Positions 56,084 to 64,000 of a stretch of 64,000 bases of DNA are shown here, one piece after another. Within the stretch, counting starts at the first letter, position 1. Each line of letters begins with the position of its first letter. This DNA is from Actinomadura sp. NBRC 104425 (GTDB lineage: Bacteria; Actinomycetota; Actinomycetes; Streptosporangiales; Streptosporangiaceae), in contig NZ_BSTN01000012.1 in the NCBI RefSeq assembly GCF_030269545.1, positions 1 to 64,000 on the forward strand, in the 5' to 3' direction. Below the pieces are notes generated by a model, which was given only the letters and a program-made list of their open reading frames with translations, was not told where the DNA came from and did not search any database. The translations under genes and the position numbers were made by a program.

Positions 56084-57565
56084 ATGGGCAGGGACGTGGC
56101 AGCGGCCAGGATCAGTGGCCAGGACCGGCGCCGGTACCGGGAGAAGGTGCGGCGCTGTCTGGACGTGCTGGCGCGCATGCTGGGCGAGTCGCAGTTCGAG
56201 TTCGAACGCCCGCACATCGGAATGGAGATCGAGCTCAACCTGATCGACGGCTGCGGCGATCCGCAGATGCGCAACGCCGACGTGCTCAAGGCCATCGCCG
56301 ACCCGGCCTGGGCCACCGAGCTGGGCCAGTTCAACCTTGAGATCAACATCCCGCCGCGGACGCTGGGCGGCGCAGGCACCGGCGAGCTGGAGAACGAGGT
56401 GCTCGGCCATCTGGAGCACGCCGACGCGCGCGCCCGCGAGGTCGGCGCCGAGCTGGTGATGATCGGCATCCTGCCCACCCTGCGCCGCTCGGACATCGGC
56501 GAGGAGTCGATGTCGGCCAACGACCGCTACAAGATGCTCAACGACCAGATCTTCGCCGCCCGCGGCGAGGAGATGCGCATCGACATCGACGGGCCCGAGC
56601 CGCTGCGCATGCACGCCGACTGCATCCTGCCGGAGGCGGCGTGCACCAGCGTGCAGTTCCACCTGCAGGTCAGCCCGGAGCAGTTCGGCGCGTACTGGAA
56701 CGCGGCGCAGGCCATCGCCGGCCCGCAGGTGGCGCTGGCGGCCAACTCCCCCTTCCTGTTCGGGCACCGGCTGTGGGACGAGACCCGCATCACGCTGTTC
56801 GAGCAGGCCACCGACACCCGGCCGGAGGAGCTGAAGGCACAGGGCGTGCGGCCGCGGGTGTGGTTCGGCGAACGCTGGATCACCTCGGTGTTCGACCTGT
56901 TCGAGGAGAACACCCGCTACTTTCCCGCGCTGCTGCCGCTGTGCGACGAGGAGGACCCCCTGGACGTGCTGGAGCGCGGCGGCATCCCCCAGCTCGGCGA
57001 GCTGATGCTGCACAACGGCACGGTCTACCGCTGGAACCGCCCGGTGTACGCGGTGGTCGACGGCAGGCCGCACCTGCGGGTGGAGAACCGGGTGCTGCCC
57101 GCCGGGCCCACGGTCGCCGACGTGATCGCCAACGGCGCGTTCTACTACGGCCTGGTGCGGATGCTGGCCGAGGAGGAGCGCCCCGTGTGGACGCGCATGT
57201 CGTTCGGCACGGCCGAGGAGAACCTGCACCGCGCCGCACGCCGCGGCATGGACGCCCGCCTGTACTGGCCCGGCATGAGCGAGGTCCACGTGACCGACCT
57301 GGTGCTGCGCCGGCTGCTGCCGCTGGCGTACCAGGGCCTGGACCGGTGGGGCGTCGACCCGTCCCGCCGCGACCGCCTGCTCGGCATCATCGAGCAGCGC
57401 TGCCTCACCCGGCGCACGGGGGCGCGCTGGCAGGTCGAGACCGTCCGCGCGCTGGAGGAGAGGAACGGCGCCACGCGGCCCGAGGCGCTGCGCGAGATGG
57501 TCCGCGGCTACGTGGAGGCGATGCGCTCCAACGAGCCCGTCCACACCTGGCCCGTCGCAGCATGA
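56084..57565 (+). CDS. glutamate-cysteine ligase family (GCS2) protein
   Basis: A 493-residue ATP-dependent carboxylate-amine ligase. The GCS2 core is seen in HIGMEIELNLIDGCGDPQM, QFNLEINIPPRTLGG, CILPEAACTSVQFHLQVS and FGERWITSVFDLFEENTRYF, with Glu-rich metal sites. Actinobacteria make mycothiol, not glutathione, so the product may be another gamma-glutamyl compound. GGGCGGA precedes ATG 56084. It is a probable single gene; the two-component system begins 70 bp later behind its own promoter. Confidence 0.85.
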   Translation: MGRDVAAARISGQDRRRYREKVRRCLDVLARMLGESQFEFERPHIGMEIELNLIDGCGDPQMRNADVLKAIADPAWATELGQFNLEINIPPRTLGGAGTGELENEVLGHLEHADARAREVGAELVMIGILPTLRRSDIGEESMSANDRYKMLNDQIFAARGEEMRIDIDGPEPLRMHADCILPEAACTSVQFHLQVSPEQFGAYWNAAQAIAGPQVALAANSPFLFGHRLWDETRITLFEQATDTRPEELKAQGVRPRVWFGERWITSVFDLFEENTRYFPALLPLCDEEDPLDVLERGGIPQLGELMLHNGTVYRWNRPVYAVVDGRPHLRVENRVLPAGPTVADVIANGAFYYGLVRMLAEEERPVWTRMSFGTAEENLHRAARRGMDARLYWPGMSEVHVTDLVLRRLLPLAYQGLDRWGVDPSRRDRLLGIIEQRCLTRRTGARWQVETVRALEERNGATRPEALREMVRGYVEAMRSNEPVHTWPVAA

Positions 57566-57622
57566 CCGCAATCAACACATAATCCACACAATCCACCCGC
57601 GACCGCACACCGAACCCGCTCC

Positions 57623-57636
57623 TAGAGTGCGGAGCG
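57623..57636 (+). promoter_or_regulatory. -10 box of a leaderless message
   Basis: TAGAGT at 57623-57628 lies 7 nt before GTG 57636, so transcription should begin at or next to the start codon. No ribosome site is possible at this distance, supporting leaderless translation. Confidence 0.5.
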
Positions 57637-58331
57637 TGAACCGACAGCGGATCCTCGTCGTGGAGGACGAGCCGACGATCGCGCGGGCAGTCGCGGACCG
57701 GCTGACCGCCGAGGGCTTCGCCGTGGACATCGCGGTGGACGGCCCGTCGGCGGTCGAGCAGGCCCGCGCCGGCCGGCCCGACCTGATCGTGCTGGACCTC
57801 ATGCTGCCCGGCTTCGACGGCCTGGAGGTGTGCCGCCGCGTCCAGGCGGAGCGGCCGGTGCCGGTGCTCATGCTCACCGCCCGCGACGACGAGACCGACC
57901 TGCTCGTCGGGCTGGGCGTGGGCGCCGACGACTACATCACCAAGCCGTTCAGCATGCGGGTGCTGGTGGCGCGCATCCGGGCCGTGCTGCGCCGGGTCGG
58001 CCGGTCGGGGGACGACCCGGCGCAGCGCGACACCCTGCGCGTCGGCCCGCTGGAGGTGGACCAGCGGTCGCGGCGCGTGCGGGTGGACGGCCGCGAGGTG
58101 CACCTGACGCCCACCGAGTTCGACCTGCTGGTGTGCCTGGCCCGCAACGAGCGGACGGTGCTGACCCGCGCCGTCCTGCTGGAGCAGGTGTGGGACTGGG
58201 CGGGCGCGGGCGGCACCCGCGTCGTCGACGGGCACGTCAAGGCGCTGCGCCGCAAGCTGGGCGCCGGGCTCATCCGCACGGTGCACGGCGTCGGCTACGC
58301 GCTGGAGGCGCCCGCGGAGGGGCGGCCGTGA
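57636..58331 (+). CDS. OmpR/PhoB-family response regulator
   Basis: A 231-residue regulator. Receiver: ILVVEDEP acidic pair, phosphoacceptor Asp in LIVLDLMLPG, TAR switch residue and Lys in YITKPFS. Winged helix: residues ~135-228 (LTPTEFDLLVCLARNERTVLTRAVLLEQVW...VVDGHVKALRRKLG). GTG 57636 is chosen over 57627 because of the -10 box position. Its stop overlaps the kinase GTG, so both are made together. Confidence 0.93.
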   Translation: MNRQRILVVEDEPTIARAVADRLTAEGFAVDIAVDGPSAVEQARAGRPDLIVLDLMLPGFDGLEVCRRVQAERPVPVLMLTARDDETDLLVGLGVGADDYITKPFSMRVLVARIRAVLRRVGRSGDDPAQRDTLRVGPLEVDQRSRRVRVDGREVHLTPTEFDLLVCLARNERTVLTRAVLLEQVWDWAGAGGTRVVDGHVKALRRKLGAGLIRTVHGVGYALEAPAEGRP

Positions 58332-59401
58332 GCGCGCTGGACGGGCTGCGGGCCCGGCTGCCGCGCCCCCTCGACCCGCTGCGCTCCATCAAGATCAAGT
58401 TCGGGGTGGTGGCGGTGGTGACCGCGTGCACCGCCATCCTGATCGTGGTGTGGGGGTACGCGCTGGGCTTCCGCACCCGGCACACCCTGCCGGTCGGCAT
58501 GCTGATCTCGCTGGGCGTCACCCAGCTCATCGCGCACGGCATGACCTCCCCGCTGCGCGAGATGACGGCGGCGGCGCGGGCGATGGCGCGCGGCGACTAC
58601 AGCCGCCGGGTGCGGGCCACGTCCCGCGACGAGGTGGGCGAGCTGGCCACCGCGTTCAACACGATGGCCGCCGACCTGGCCGAGGCGGACCGGCAGCGGC
58701 GCGAGTTCGTCGCCAACGTCTCGCACGAGCTGCGCACGCCGATCAGCGCCCTGCACGCGGTGCTGGAGAACGTCGCCGACGGCGTCACCCCCGCCACCCC
58801 CGAGGTGCTGGAGTCGGCGCTGGAGCAGACCGAGCGGCTGGGCCGCCTGGTCACCCAGCTGCTCGACCTGTCGCGGGTGGACGCGGGGGCCGCCGCCCTG
58901 GACCTCGCCGAGTTCGACGTCGCCGCGTTCGTGGCCGACGTGGCGGCCGAGGCGGAGGCGGGCCACCCGGGCGTGCAGGTCGACACGGACGTGCCGGCCG
59001 GCCTGCGGGCGCTGGCCGACCGGGACCGGCTGCACCAGGTGCTGGCCAACCTGCTGGACAACGCCGCCCGGCACGGCCCGCCCGGACGTCCCGTCACCGT
59101 CACCGCGCGGCCGGGCGGCGACGGCGGACTGGTGCTGGAGGTGGCGGACGAGGGGCCCGGCATCCCGCCCAGCGAGCGCGCCCGCGTCTTCGAGCGCTTC
59201 TCGCGCGGCACCGGCTCCTACGGCCGGCAGGTCGGCGCCCGGGACGGCGGCACCGGGCTGGGCCTGGCCATCGCCCGCTGGGCGGTCGAGCTGCACGGCG
59301 GCGACATCCACGTCGTCGACACCGCGCGCGGCTGCCGGATCCGCGTGACGATCCCCGCCGACCCCGCCGCGGCGGCCGAGGCCGGCCGTGGCTGCGGCTG
59401 A
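58328..59401 (+). CDS. sensor histidine kinase with minimal sensor
   Basis: A 357-residue kinase. Two transmembrane helices (about residues 24-47 and 56-74) are joined by only ~10 residues, so there is almost no extracellular domain; sensing probably occurs within the membrane. HAMP follows, then HisKA with ANVSHELRTPISAL, and HATPase_c with LANLLDNAARHG, DEGPGIP and GGTGLGLAIA. Coupled by GTGA overlap to the response regulator, its cognate partner. Confidence 0.93.
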   Translation: MSALDGLRARLPRPLDPLRSIKIKFGVVAVVTACTAILIVVWGYALGFRTRHTLPVGMLISLGVTQLIAHGMTSPLREMTAAARAMARGDYSRRVRATSRDEVGELATAFNTMAADLAEADRQRREFVANVSHELRTPISALHAVLENVADGVTPATPEVLESALEQTERLGRLVTQLLDLSRVDAGAAALDLAEFDVAAFVADVAAEAEAGHPGVQVDTDVPAGLRALADRDRLHQVLANLLDNAARHGPPGRPVTVTARPGGDGGLVLEVADEGPGIPPSERARVFERFSRGTGSYGRQVGARDGGTGLGLAIARWAVELHGGDIHVVDTARGCRIRVTIPADPAAAAEAGRGCG

Positions 59402-59444
59402 GCGGGGCCGTGGCCAGTGGGGGCGCGGCCGGCGGGGGTCGCGG

Positions 59445-60719
59445 CTAGCGGCGGAAGGTGACGATCTCGGCGGACTCGCCGACCGCCTCCTTGGCCGCCG
59501 GGAGCAGCGGGTCGCCCGCCCCGCCCGCCAGCAGCGCCCGCGCCCGCAGCACGATCTCCAGGTCGAACCGCAGGTCCGGGTCGAGCAGCTGGTCGCCGAA
59601 CAGCTCCTCCAGCTGCCGCAGCCGGTAGCGCACCGTCTGCGGGTGGACGTGCAGCCGCATCGCGACCTCGTTGGCGTTGCGTCCCGACTGCAGCCACGCC
59701 AGCAGCGTCTCGGCCAGCCGGTCCTGCTGGCCGGCGCGCAGGTGCGCCAGCGGCGCCAGCCGCAGCCGGGCCAGCGACATGATCAGCTCCTCGTCCTGGA
59801 ACAGGATCAGCGTGGACATGTGCTCGACGCTGCGCACCACGCCGTCGGCCTCGATCACGCCGCGTTCCACCAGGTTGAGCGTTTTGCGGGCCCAGTGGAA
59901 CGAGCGGGCCGCCTCGGTCACCGGCACCGTCGGGCCCACCACGGCCAGCGAGCCGCTGAGCGCCCGGTCCACCAGCTTGGCCCGGCCCGGCCCGTCCGGG
60001 TCGGGGATGATCAGGCTGGGCGTGCGGCGCTCCAGGTCGGCCAGGATGTCGGGCGGGAGCGCCGACTGCCGGGCCTCCCCGCCGGTCCGGCCGAGCGCCA
60101 CCGCGGCGACGGTGCGCGGCACCGGCCAGTGCGCGGCGGCGGCCAGGTCGGCGATCGCCTCCAGGGTGGCGGGCGGGTCGGCGAACATCAGGTCGATGAG
60201 CCGCTTGCGGCGCCGCTGCATCTCCCCGGCCACCGCCGCCTGGGCCTGCGCGTAGCCCTCGGCGGCGGCCGCGGCCAGCTCGTCCTGGAACAGCATCACG
60301 GCCTCGCCGATCGCGCCCAGCGTGCGCGGGGACACGCCCAGGTGCTCGGCGCCCTCGGTCAGGCGCCGCCAGGCCACCACGCCGCCGACCCGCATCGCGG
60401 ACTGCATGGCGTCCAGGCTGCGGCCCTCCCCGGCCTCGCCGCGGCCGATGGCGCGGAAGAAGTCGGCGACCTGCGCGGCCTCGTGCCCGGGGTCGGCCAC
60501 CCGGTCCACGAAGTAGTGCAGGACCCGCTCGACCGCCAGCCGCAGGGTGCCCGAGTAGGCCCCGTCGCCGGGCCGGTCGTACTCGCGCACCCGGGTGCGG
60601 ATCTCCTCGATCATGTCGTCGGCGACCTCGTCCAGGTGGGGCCGCATGTGCTCGGCGAGCTCCCGTGGCAGGTCGGCCCAGGGGCGTCCGTGAGCAGCGG
60701 TGGACCCGTCGTCGGCCAC
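59445..60719 (-). CDS. PucR/CdaR-type HTH regulator
   Basis: A 424-residue regulator. The N-terminal ~170 residues are helical (RsbRD-like: HMRPHLDEVADDMIEEIRTRV), a GGDEF-like PucR middle region follows, and the C-terminal HTH_30 is LLAWLQSGRNANEVAMRLHVHPQTVRYRLRQLEELFG. GTG 60719 has GGGAGG 7 bp upstream. Divergent from qcrB at 61052, so control of that respiratory gene is possible. Effector unknown. Confidence 0.9.
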   Translation of the reverse strand: MADDGSTAAHGRPWADLPRELAEHMRPHLDEVADDMIEEIRTRVREYDRPGDGAYSGTLRLAVERVLHYFVDRVADPGHEAAQVADFFRAIGRGEAGEGRSLDAMQSAMRVGGVVAWRRLTEGAEHLGVSPRTLGAIGEAVMLFQDELAAAAAEGYAQAQAAVAGEMQRRRKRLIDLMFADPPATLEAIADLAAAAHWPVPRTVAAVALGRTGGEARQSALPPDILADLERRTPSLIIPDPDGPGRAKLVDRALSGSLAVVGPTVPVTEAARSFHWARKTLNLVERGVIEADGVVRSVEHMSTLILFQDEELIMSLARLRLAPLAHLRAGQQDRLAETLLAWLQSGRNANEVAMRLHVHPQTVRYRLRQLEELFGDQLLDPDLRFDLEIVLRARALLAGGAGDPLLPAAKEAVGESAEIVTFRR

Positions 60720-61051
60720 GTTGTGCCTCCCCGTCGTCCGCGCCCCTCCGTTACCTTTCGGACACGAGGGGCAATTACTCACTTACGCGACCCGTGTGGT
60801 GAAAATCATGTCCTGTTGGACACCCGTCCGCCAAGCACAAGTCAAGACTCGACCAATTTCGGCCAAGCGAAATGTGGGTTTGTTACATGGACGCCGGGTG
60901 GAGGCGCATGCTGGCCCAACGGGGGCGTTCCGTCCGCCTCCAGGGGTAGTTGCCACGTTGGTCAGAACCGGGGCGTGTCACCCGGACCAGGGCACGCCTT
61001 CCGGTCGTACGCGACAGGCGGCCGGGGCCGCCGAGTGCGGGGAGGTCGGCT
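60720..61051. other. divergent promoter region, PucR/qcrB
   Basis: 332 bp without a gene. It is locally AT-richer at about 60768-60895, the likely promoter zone, with TTACAT near 60881 as a possible -10 for qcrB. No clear dyad was found. Confidence 0.35.
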
Positions 61052-62698
61052 GTGCCCACGCCACCCAGACCCACCGGGACCGAAAAGGCGCTGGCCGCGA
61101 CGGGCCGGGCCGTCGACGACCGCTTCGGCGCCGCCGGGTTCGGCCGCAAGGCGATGCGCAAGGCGTTCCCCGACCACTGGAGCTTCCTGCTGGGCGAGAT
61201 CGCGCTGTACTCGTTCGCGATCGTCGTGCTCACCGGGGTCTACCTGACCTTCTTCTTCAAGCCCGGCATGACCGAAACGGTCTACAACGGCACCTACGTA
61301 CCGCTGCGCGGCGTGCGGATGAGCGAGGCGTACGCCTCCACCCTGCACATCAGCTTCGACGTGCGCGGCGGGCTGCTCATGCGGCAGATCCACCACTGGT
61401 CGACGATCATCTTCCTCGGCGCGATCATCATCCACCTGCTGCGCAACTTCTTCACCGGCGCGTTCCGCAAGCCCCGCGAGCTGAACTGGGTCATCGGTGT
61501 GATCCTGTTCATGCTCGTCCTGCTGAACGGGCTGTTCGGCTACTCGCTGCCCGACGACCTGCTGTCGGGCACCGGCATCCGCATCCTGGCGGGCGTCATC
61601 GAGTCGATCCCGATCGTCGGCTCCTACCTGCTGATGTTCGTGTTCGGCGGCGAGTTCCCCGGCACCGAGATCATCCCCCGGCTGTACGTCACCCACATCC
61701 TGCTCATCCCGGGCATCCTGCTGGCGCTCATCCCGCTGCACGCCGTCATCCTGACCTGGCGGCAGACCCACACCCAGTTCCCGGGCAAGGGCAGCACCAA
61801 CACCACCGTGCAGGGCGGCCCGTTCTTCCCGGTGTTCATCGGCAAGACCACCGCGTTCTTCCTGTGGGTGTTCGCGATCACGGCGCTGATGGCGACTTTC
61901 TTCCAGGTCAACCCGATCTGGCTGTTCGGCCCGTACGACCCCGGCGCGATCAGCGCCGGCTCGCAGCCCGACTGGTACATGGGCTTCCTGGAGGGCTCGC
62001 TGCGGATCATGCCCTCGTGGGAGATCAACGCGTGGGGCCACACGCTGCCGATGAACGTGCTGATACCCGCGCTGGCCGTGCCCGGGGTGCTGTTCGTCGG
62101 CCTGGCGGTCTACCCGTGGCTGGAACGCTGGGTCACCGGCGACCACCAGATCCACCACCTGCTGGACCGGCCCCGCGACGTCCCGGCGCGCACCGGCATC
62201 GGCGTGGGCGGCGTGGTCGCCTACGGTTCGCTGTGGCTGGCCGGCGCCAACGACATCATCGCCAAGACCTTCGACATCCCGCTGTTCTGGACGACCTGGT
62301 TCTTCCGGTTCGCCTTCCTCCTCGGCCCGATCCTGGGGTTCGTGATCGCCTACCGGATCTGCCTCGGCCTGCAGCGCCGCGACCGCGCCCTCCTCGAACA
62401 CGGCCTGGAGACCGGCATCATCCGCCGTTCGACCACCGGCAAGTACACCGAGATCGAGCAGAAGCTGTCCGACGAGGACATCGCCGCCATCACCGATCCG
62501 CGCCCGCCCGCCGCCCTGCCCATCGGCCGTCCGGAAGGCGACGGCGTCGTGCCGCCCGAGGCCCGCGGGCGCCTGAGCCGGGTCCGCATCGCGCTCAACC
62601 GCCGCTTCCGGAGCGACCTCGCCCCCGTCCCGACCCGCGAACCCGAGGAAGGCGCCCCCGGCATGCGCCGCGCCCTCGAAGAACACGAGAAGCACTAG
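61052..62698 (+). CDS. qcrB: cytochrome bc1 complex cytochrome b subunit (QcrB)
   Basis: A 548-residue polytopic protein with about nine helices. Heme-ligand histidines lie in RQIHHWSTIIFLGAIIIHLLRNFFTG and LYVTHILLIPGILLALIPLHAVIL; the quinol-site region PDWYMGFLEG is present. The C-terminal ~150-residue cytoplasmic extension is typical of actinobacterial QcrB. GTG 61052 follows GGGGAGG. QcrB is usually encoded with qcrC and qcrA; neither is beside it here, so this is probably a second or relocated copy. Confidence 0.92.
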   Translation: MPTPPRPTGTEKALAATGRAVDDRFGAAGFGRKAMRKAFPDHWSFLLGEIALYSFAIVVLTGVYLTFFFKPGMTETVYNGTYVPLRGVRMSEAYASTLHISFDVRGGLLMRQIHHWSTIIFLGAIIIHLLRNFFTGAFRKPRELNWVIGVILFMLVLLNGLFGYSLPDDLLSGTGIRILAGVIESIPIVGSYLLMFVFGGEFPGTEIIPRLYVTHILLIPGILLALIPLHAVILTWRQTHTQFPGKGSTNTTVQGGPFFPVFIGKTTAFFLWVFAITALMATFFQVNPIWLFGPYDPGAISAGSQPDWYMGFLEGSLRIMPSWEINAWGHTLPMNVLIPALAVPGVLFVGLAVYPWLERWVTGDHQIHHLLDRPRDVPARTGIGVGGVVAYGSLWLAGANDIIAKTFDIPLFWTTWFFRFAFLLGPILGFVIAYRICLGLQRRDRALLEHGLETGIIRRSTTGKYTEIEQKLSDEDIAAITDPRPPAALPIGRPEGDGVVPPEARGRLSRVRIALNRRFRSDLAPVPTREPEEGAPGMRRALEEHEKH

Positions 62699-62710
62699 CC
62701 AGTCCCGCCC

Positions 62711-63718
62711 TCACGGCCGCGTTCGGTGGGTGCGGCCGTCCAGGAGGGGGCCGCGGTCGCCGAAAATCCAGGGGCGGGGGCCGGCGTTGAGGTCGGTCGG
62801 GTAGCCCGGGTCGAACTCCACCGCCGCGTCCAGGCGGTCCACGGCGCCCGGCGGCAAGGTGACGCCAAGGGCGCCCAGGTTGTCCTTGAGCTGCGCGGCA
62901 TCGCGGGCGCCGATGATGGGGTGCACGGCGGGAGAGCGGGTGCGGACCCAGGCGATCGCGACCTGCGACGCGGTCACGCCCAGTTCCTCGGCCACCTGCT
63001 GGACGGCGCGCGCGGCCCGGTGGTCGCGTTCGGTGAGCGACGCGGGGTCGAGCCTGCCGCCGGACGGGGCGCCGCCGGGTCCGGTGTACTTGCCCGACAG
63101 CACACCGCCGGCCAGCGCGCCGTAGGTGGCGACGCTCATGCCGTATGCCTCGGCCATCGGCAGCAGTTCCCGTTCGATGTCGCGTTTGAGCAGGCTGTAG
63201 GGGACCTGGATGCCCGCGAACGGGGTCCAGTCGCGCCATTCGGCAAGGGTGTTCGCGCGCGAGACGAGCCACGCGGGCAGGTTGGACGCGCCGACGTACA
63301 GCACCTTCCCGGCGCGGACGGCGTCGTCCAGCGCCCGCATGGTCTCCTCGATCGGGGTGTGCTCGTCCCAGGCGTGCACCCAGAACAGGTCGATGTAGTC
63401 GGTGCGCAGCCGCCGCAGGCTCGCTTCGAGGGACCGGGTGAGGTTCTTGCGGTGGCTGCCGCCCGCGTTGGGGTCCCGGGCGTCGCGGGTCAGCGTGAAC
63501 TTGGTGGCCAGCACGAACCGGTCGCGGCGGTGCCGGAGGAGGCGCCCGAGCACCTCCTCGCTGTCGCCGTACGCCGAGGCGGTGTCGATGACGTTGCCGC
63601 CCGCGTCCGCGTACAGCCTGATCATCTCGTCCGCCTCGTCCGGCCCGGCGAAGGTCATGGCGCCCAGGAACAGCTCCGAGACGCGCAGCCCGGTCGGCCC
63701 GAACAGCCGGTCGCGCAT
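62711..63718 (-). CDS. aldo/keto reductase
   Basis: A 335-residue NADPH-dependent reductase of the TIM-barrel family. Catalytic residues: Asp and Tyr in DTASAYGDSEE, Lys in ATKFTLT and His in FWVHAWD. The N-terminus RLFGPTGLRVSELFLGAMTF is canonical. ATG 63718 is preferred; ATG 63771 would add 18 residues. Divergent from an XRE/MmyB-type regulator, an arrangement in which such regulators often control oxidoreductases. Convergent with qcrB. Confidence 0.92.
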   Translation of the reverse strand: MRDRLFGPTGLRVSELFLGAMTFAGPDEADEMIRLYADAGGNVIDTASAYGDSEEVLGRLLRHRRDRFVLATKFTLTRDARDPNAGGSHRKNLTRSLEASLRRLRTDYIDLFWVHAWDEHTPIEETMRALDDAVRAGKVLYVGASNLPAWLVSRANTLAEWRDWTPFAGIQVPYSLLKRDIERELLPMAEAYGMSVATYGALAGGVLSGKYTGPGGAPSGGRLDPASLTERDHRAARAVQQVAEELGVTASQVAIAWVRTRSPAVHPIIGARDAAQLKDNLGALGVTLPPGAVDRLDAAVEFDPGYPTDLNAGPRPWIFGDRGPLLDGRTHRTRP

Positions 63719-63859
63719 CACGCCGCGTCCCCCGGCGGCGCCCGTATCGATCTCGTCGGCGGTGAAGGTCATGCGTCCACTGTGCGCGGGCGGGCCGGAC
63801 ACCGGGGAGGCCGGGCTGAGGCTGGCCCCGGCGGGGCCAGGATCCGGCGGCGCGGTCCG

Positions 63860-63873
63860 TACACTCGTCGCCG
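63860..63873 (+). promoter_or_regulatory. -10 box of a second leaderless message
   Basis: TACACT at 63860-63865, 7 nt before GTG 63873, the same geometry as at 57623. Transcription should start at the GTG. Confidence 0.45.
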
Positions 63874-64000
63874 TGAGCGACAATGAGCTGGGCGCGTTCC
63901 TGCGCAGCCGCCGGGAGGCCGTCACTCCGGGCGAGGTGGGGCTGCCCGCCGGGCCGCGTCGCCGCACGCCCGGACTGCGGCGCGCCGAGCTGGCCACCCT
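63873..64000 (+). CDS. XRE-family (MmyB-like) regulator, partial at window edge
   Basis: The first 42 codons: SDNELGAFLRSRREAVTPGEV, then GPRRRTPGLRRAELATL. This is the hallmark opening of actinobacterial HTH regulators with a C-terminal MmyB-type PAS domain. The gene is cut by the window end. Leaderless GTG start. Probably controls the divergent aldo/keto reductase. Confidence 0.85.
   Translation, partial: MSDNELGAFLRSRREAVTPGEVGLPAGPRRRTPGLRRAELAT

Overview
The window is high-GC DNA with pervasive ATGA/GTGA stop-start overlaps, many GTG/TTG starts and typical actinomycete families (PaaX, SARP/AfsR-type regulator, large-subunit catalase, SigE-like ECF factor, Rho, bc1 cytochrome b, YcnI/CopC). 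It looks like chromosome of a filamentous actinomycete; an Actinomadura/Streptosporangiales relative is my inference from gene content, not a measured result. I saw no rRNA or tRNA gene.

Layout. 1-5.1 kb: a small regulator pair behind two palindromic operators, a DUF6644-like membrane gene with a decayed DUF6152-like partner, a P450-ferredoxin pair, a decayed hypothetical gene and an imine-reductase-like oxidoreductase. 5.1-9.1 kb: a SARP-NB-ARC-TPR regulator read divergently from that oxidoreductase across four 11-bp direct repeats, coupled to an arylamine N-acetyltransferase. 9.1-14 kb: hairpins, a 21/22-bp tandem repeat, catalase and a YihY-type membrane protein. 14-19 kb: a second P450, enoyl-CoA hydratase with divergent PaaX regulator, amino-acid permease and thioesterase. 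19-22.6 kb: two tandem paralogous small basic proteins and a YcnI-CopC copper operon. 22.6-37.6 kb: MFS/TetR, two acyl-CoA ligases with a GAF-LuxR regulator, a PLP enzyme with an N-terminal 15-bp repeat expansion, FetB-like permease, polysaccharide deacetylase, ArsR/MFS, and a two-component pair whose kinase carries an exact 93-bp internal duplication.

37.8-47.7 kb holds the main discovery: an approximately 9.2-kb integrative element inserted into an enoyl-CoA hydratase gene. Identical 16-bp sequences flank it, and removing one copy plus the element restores an uninterrupted 253-codon reading frame. It encodes a tyrosine integrase beside one end, an XRE repressor, an excisionase-like protein, a primase-polymerase, a DUF3631 ATPase, a GntR regulator, a DUF2637 membrane protein and one HK97-type major capsid protein. 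No terminase, portal, protease or tail gene is present. That gene set suggests a phage satellite or phiRv-like element that would need a helper for packaging.

47.7-64 kb: a short Rho paralogue behind a possible leader ORF, a Ser/Thr kinase, an acyl-CoA synthetase, a SigE-like sigma factor, YceI, an orphan sensor kinase, a GCS2-family ligase, an OmpR-type two-component system, a PucR-type regulator, a stand-alone cytochrome b (QcrB), an aldo/keto reductase and the 5' end of an XRE regulator cut by the window edge.

Acting together: lipid/steroid-type catabolism is suggested by P450s, acyl-CoA ligases, enoyl-CoA hydratases, a thioesterase and PaaX, though they lie in several separate units. Many divergent regulator/target pairs have visible operators.
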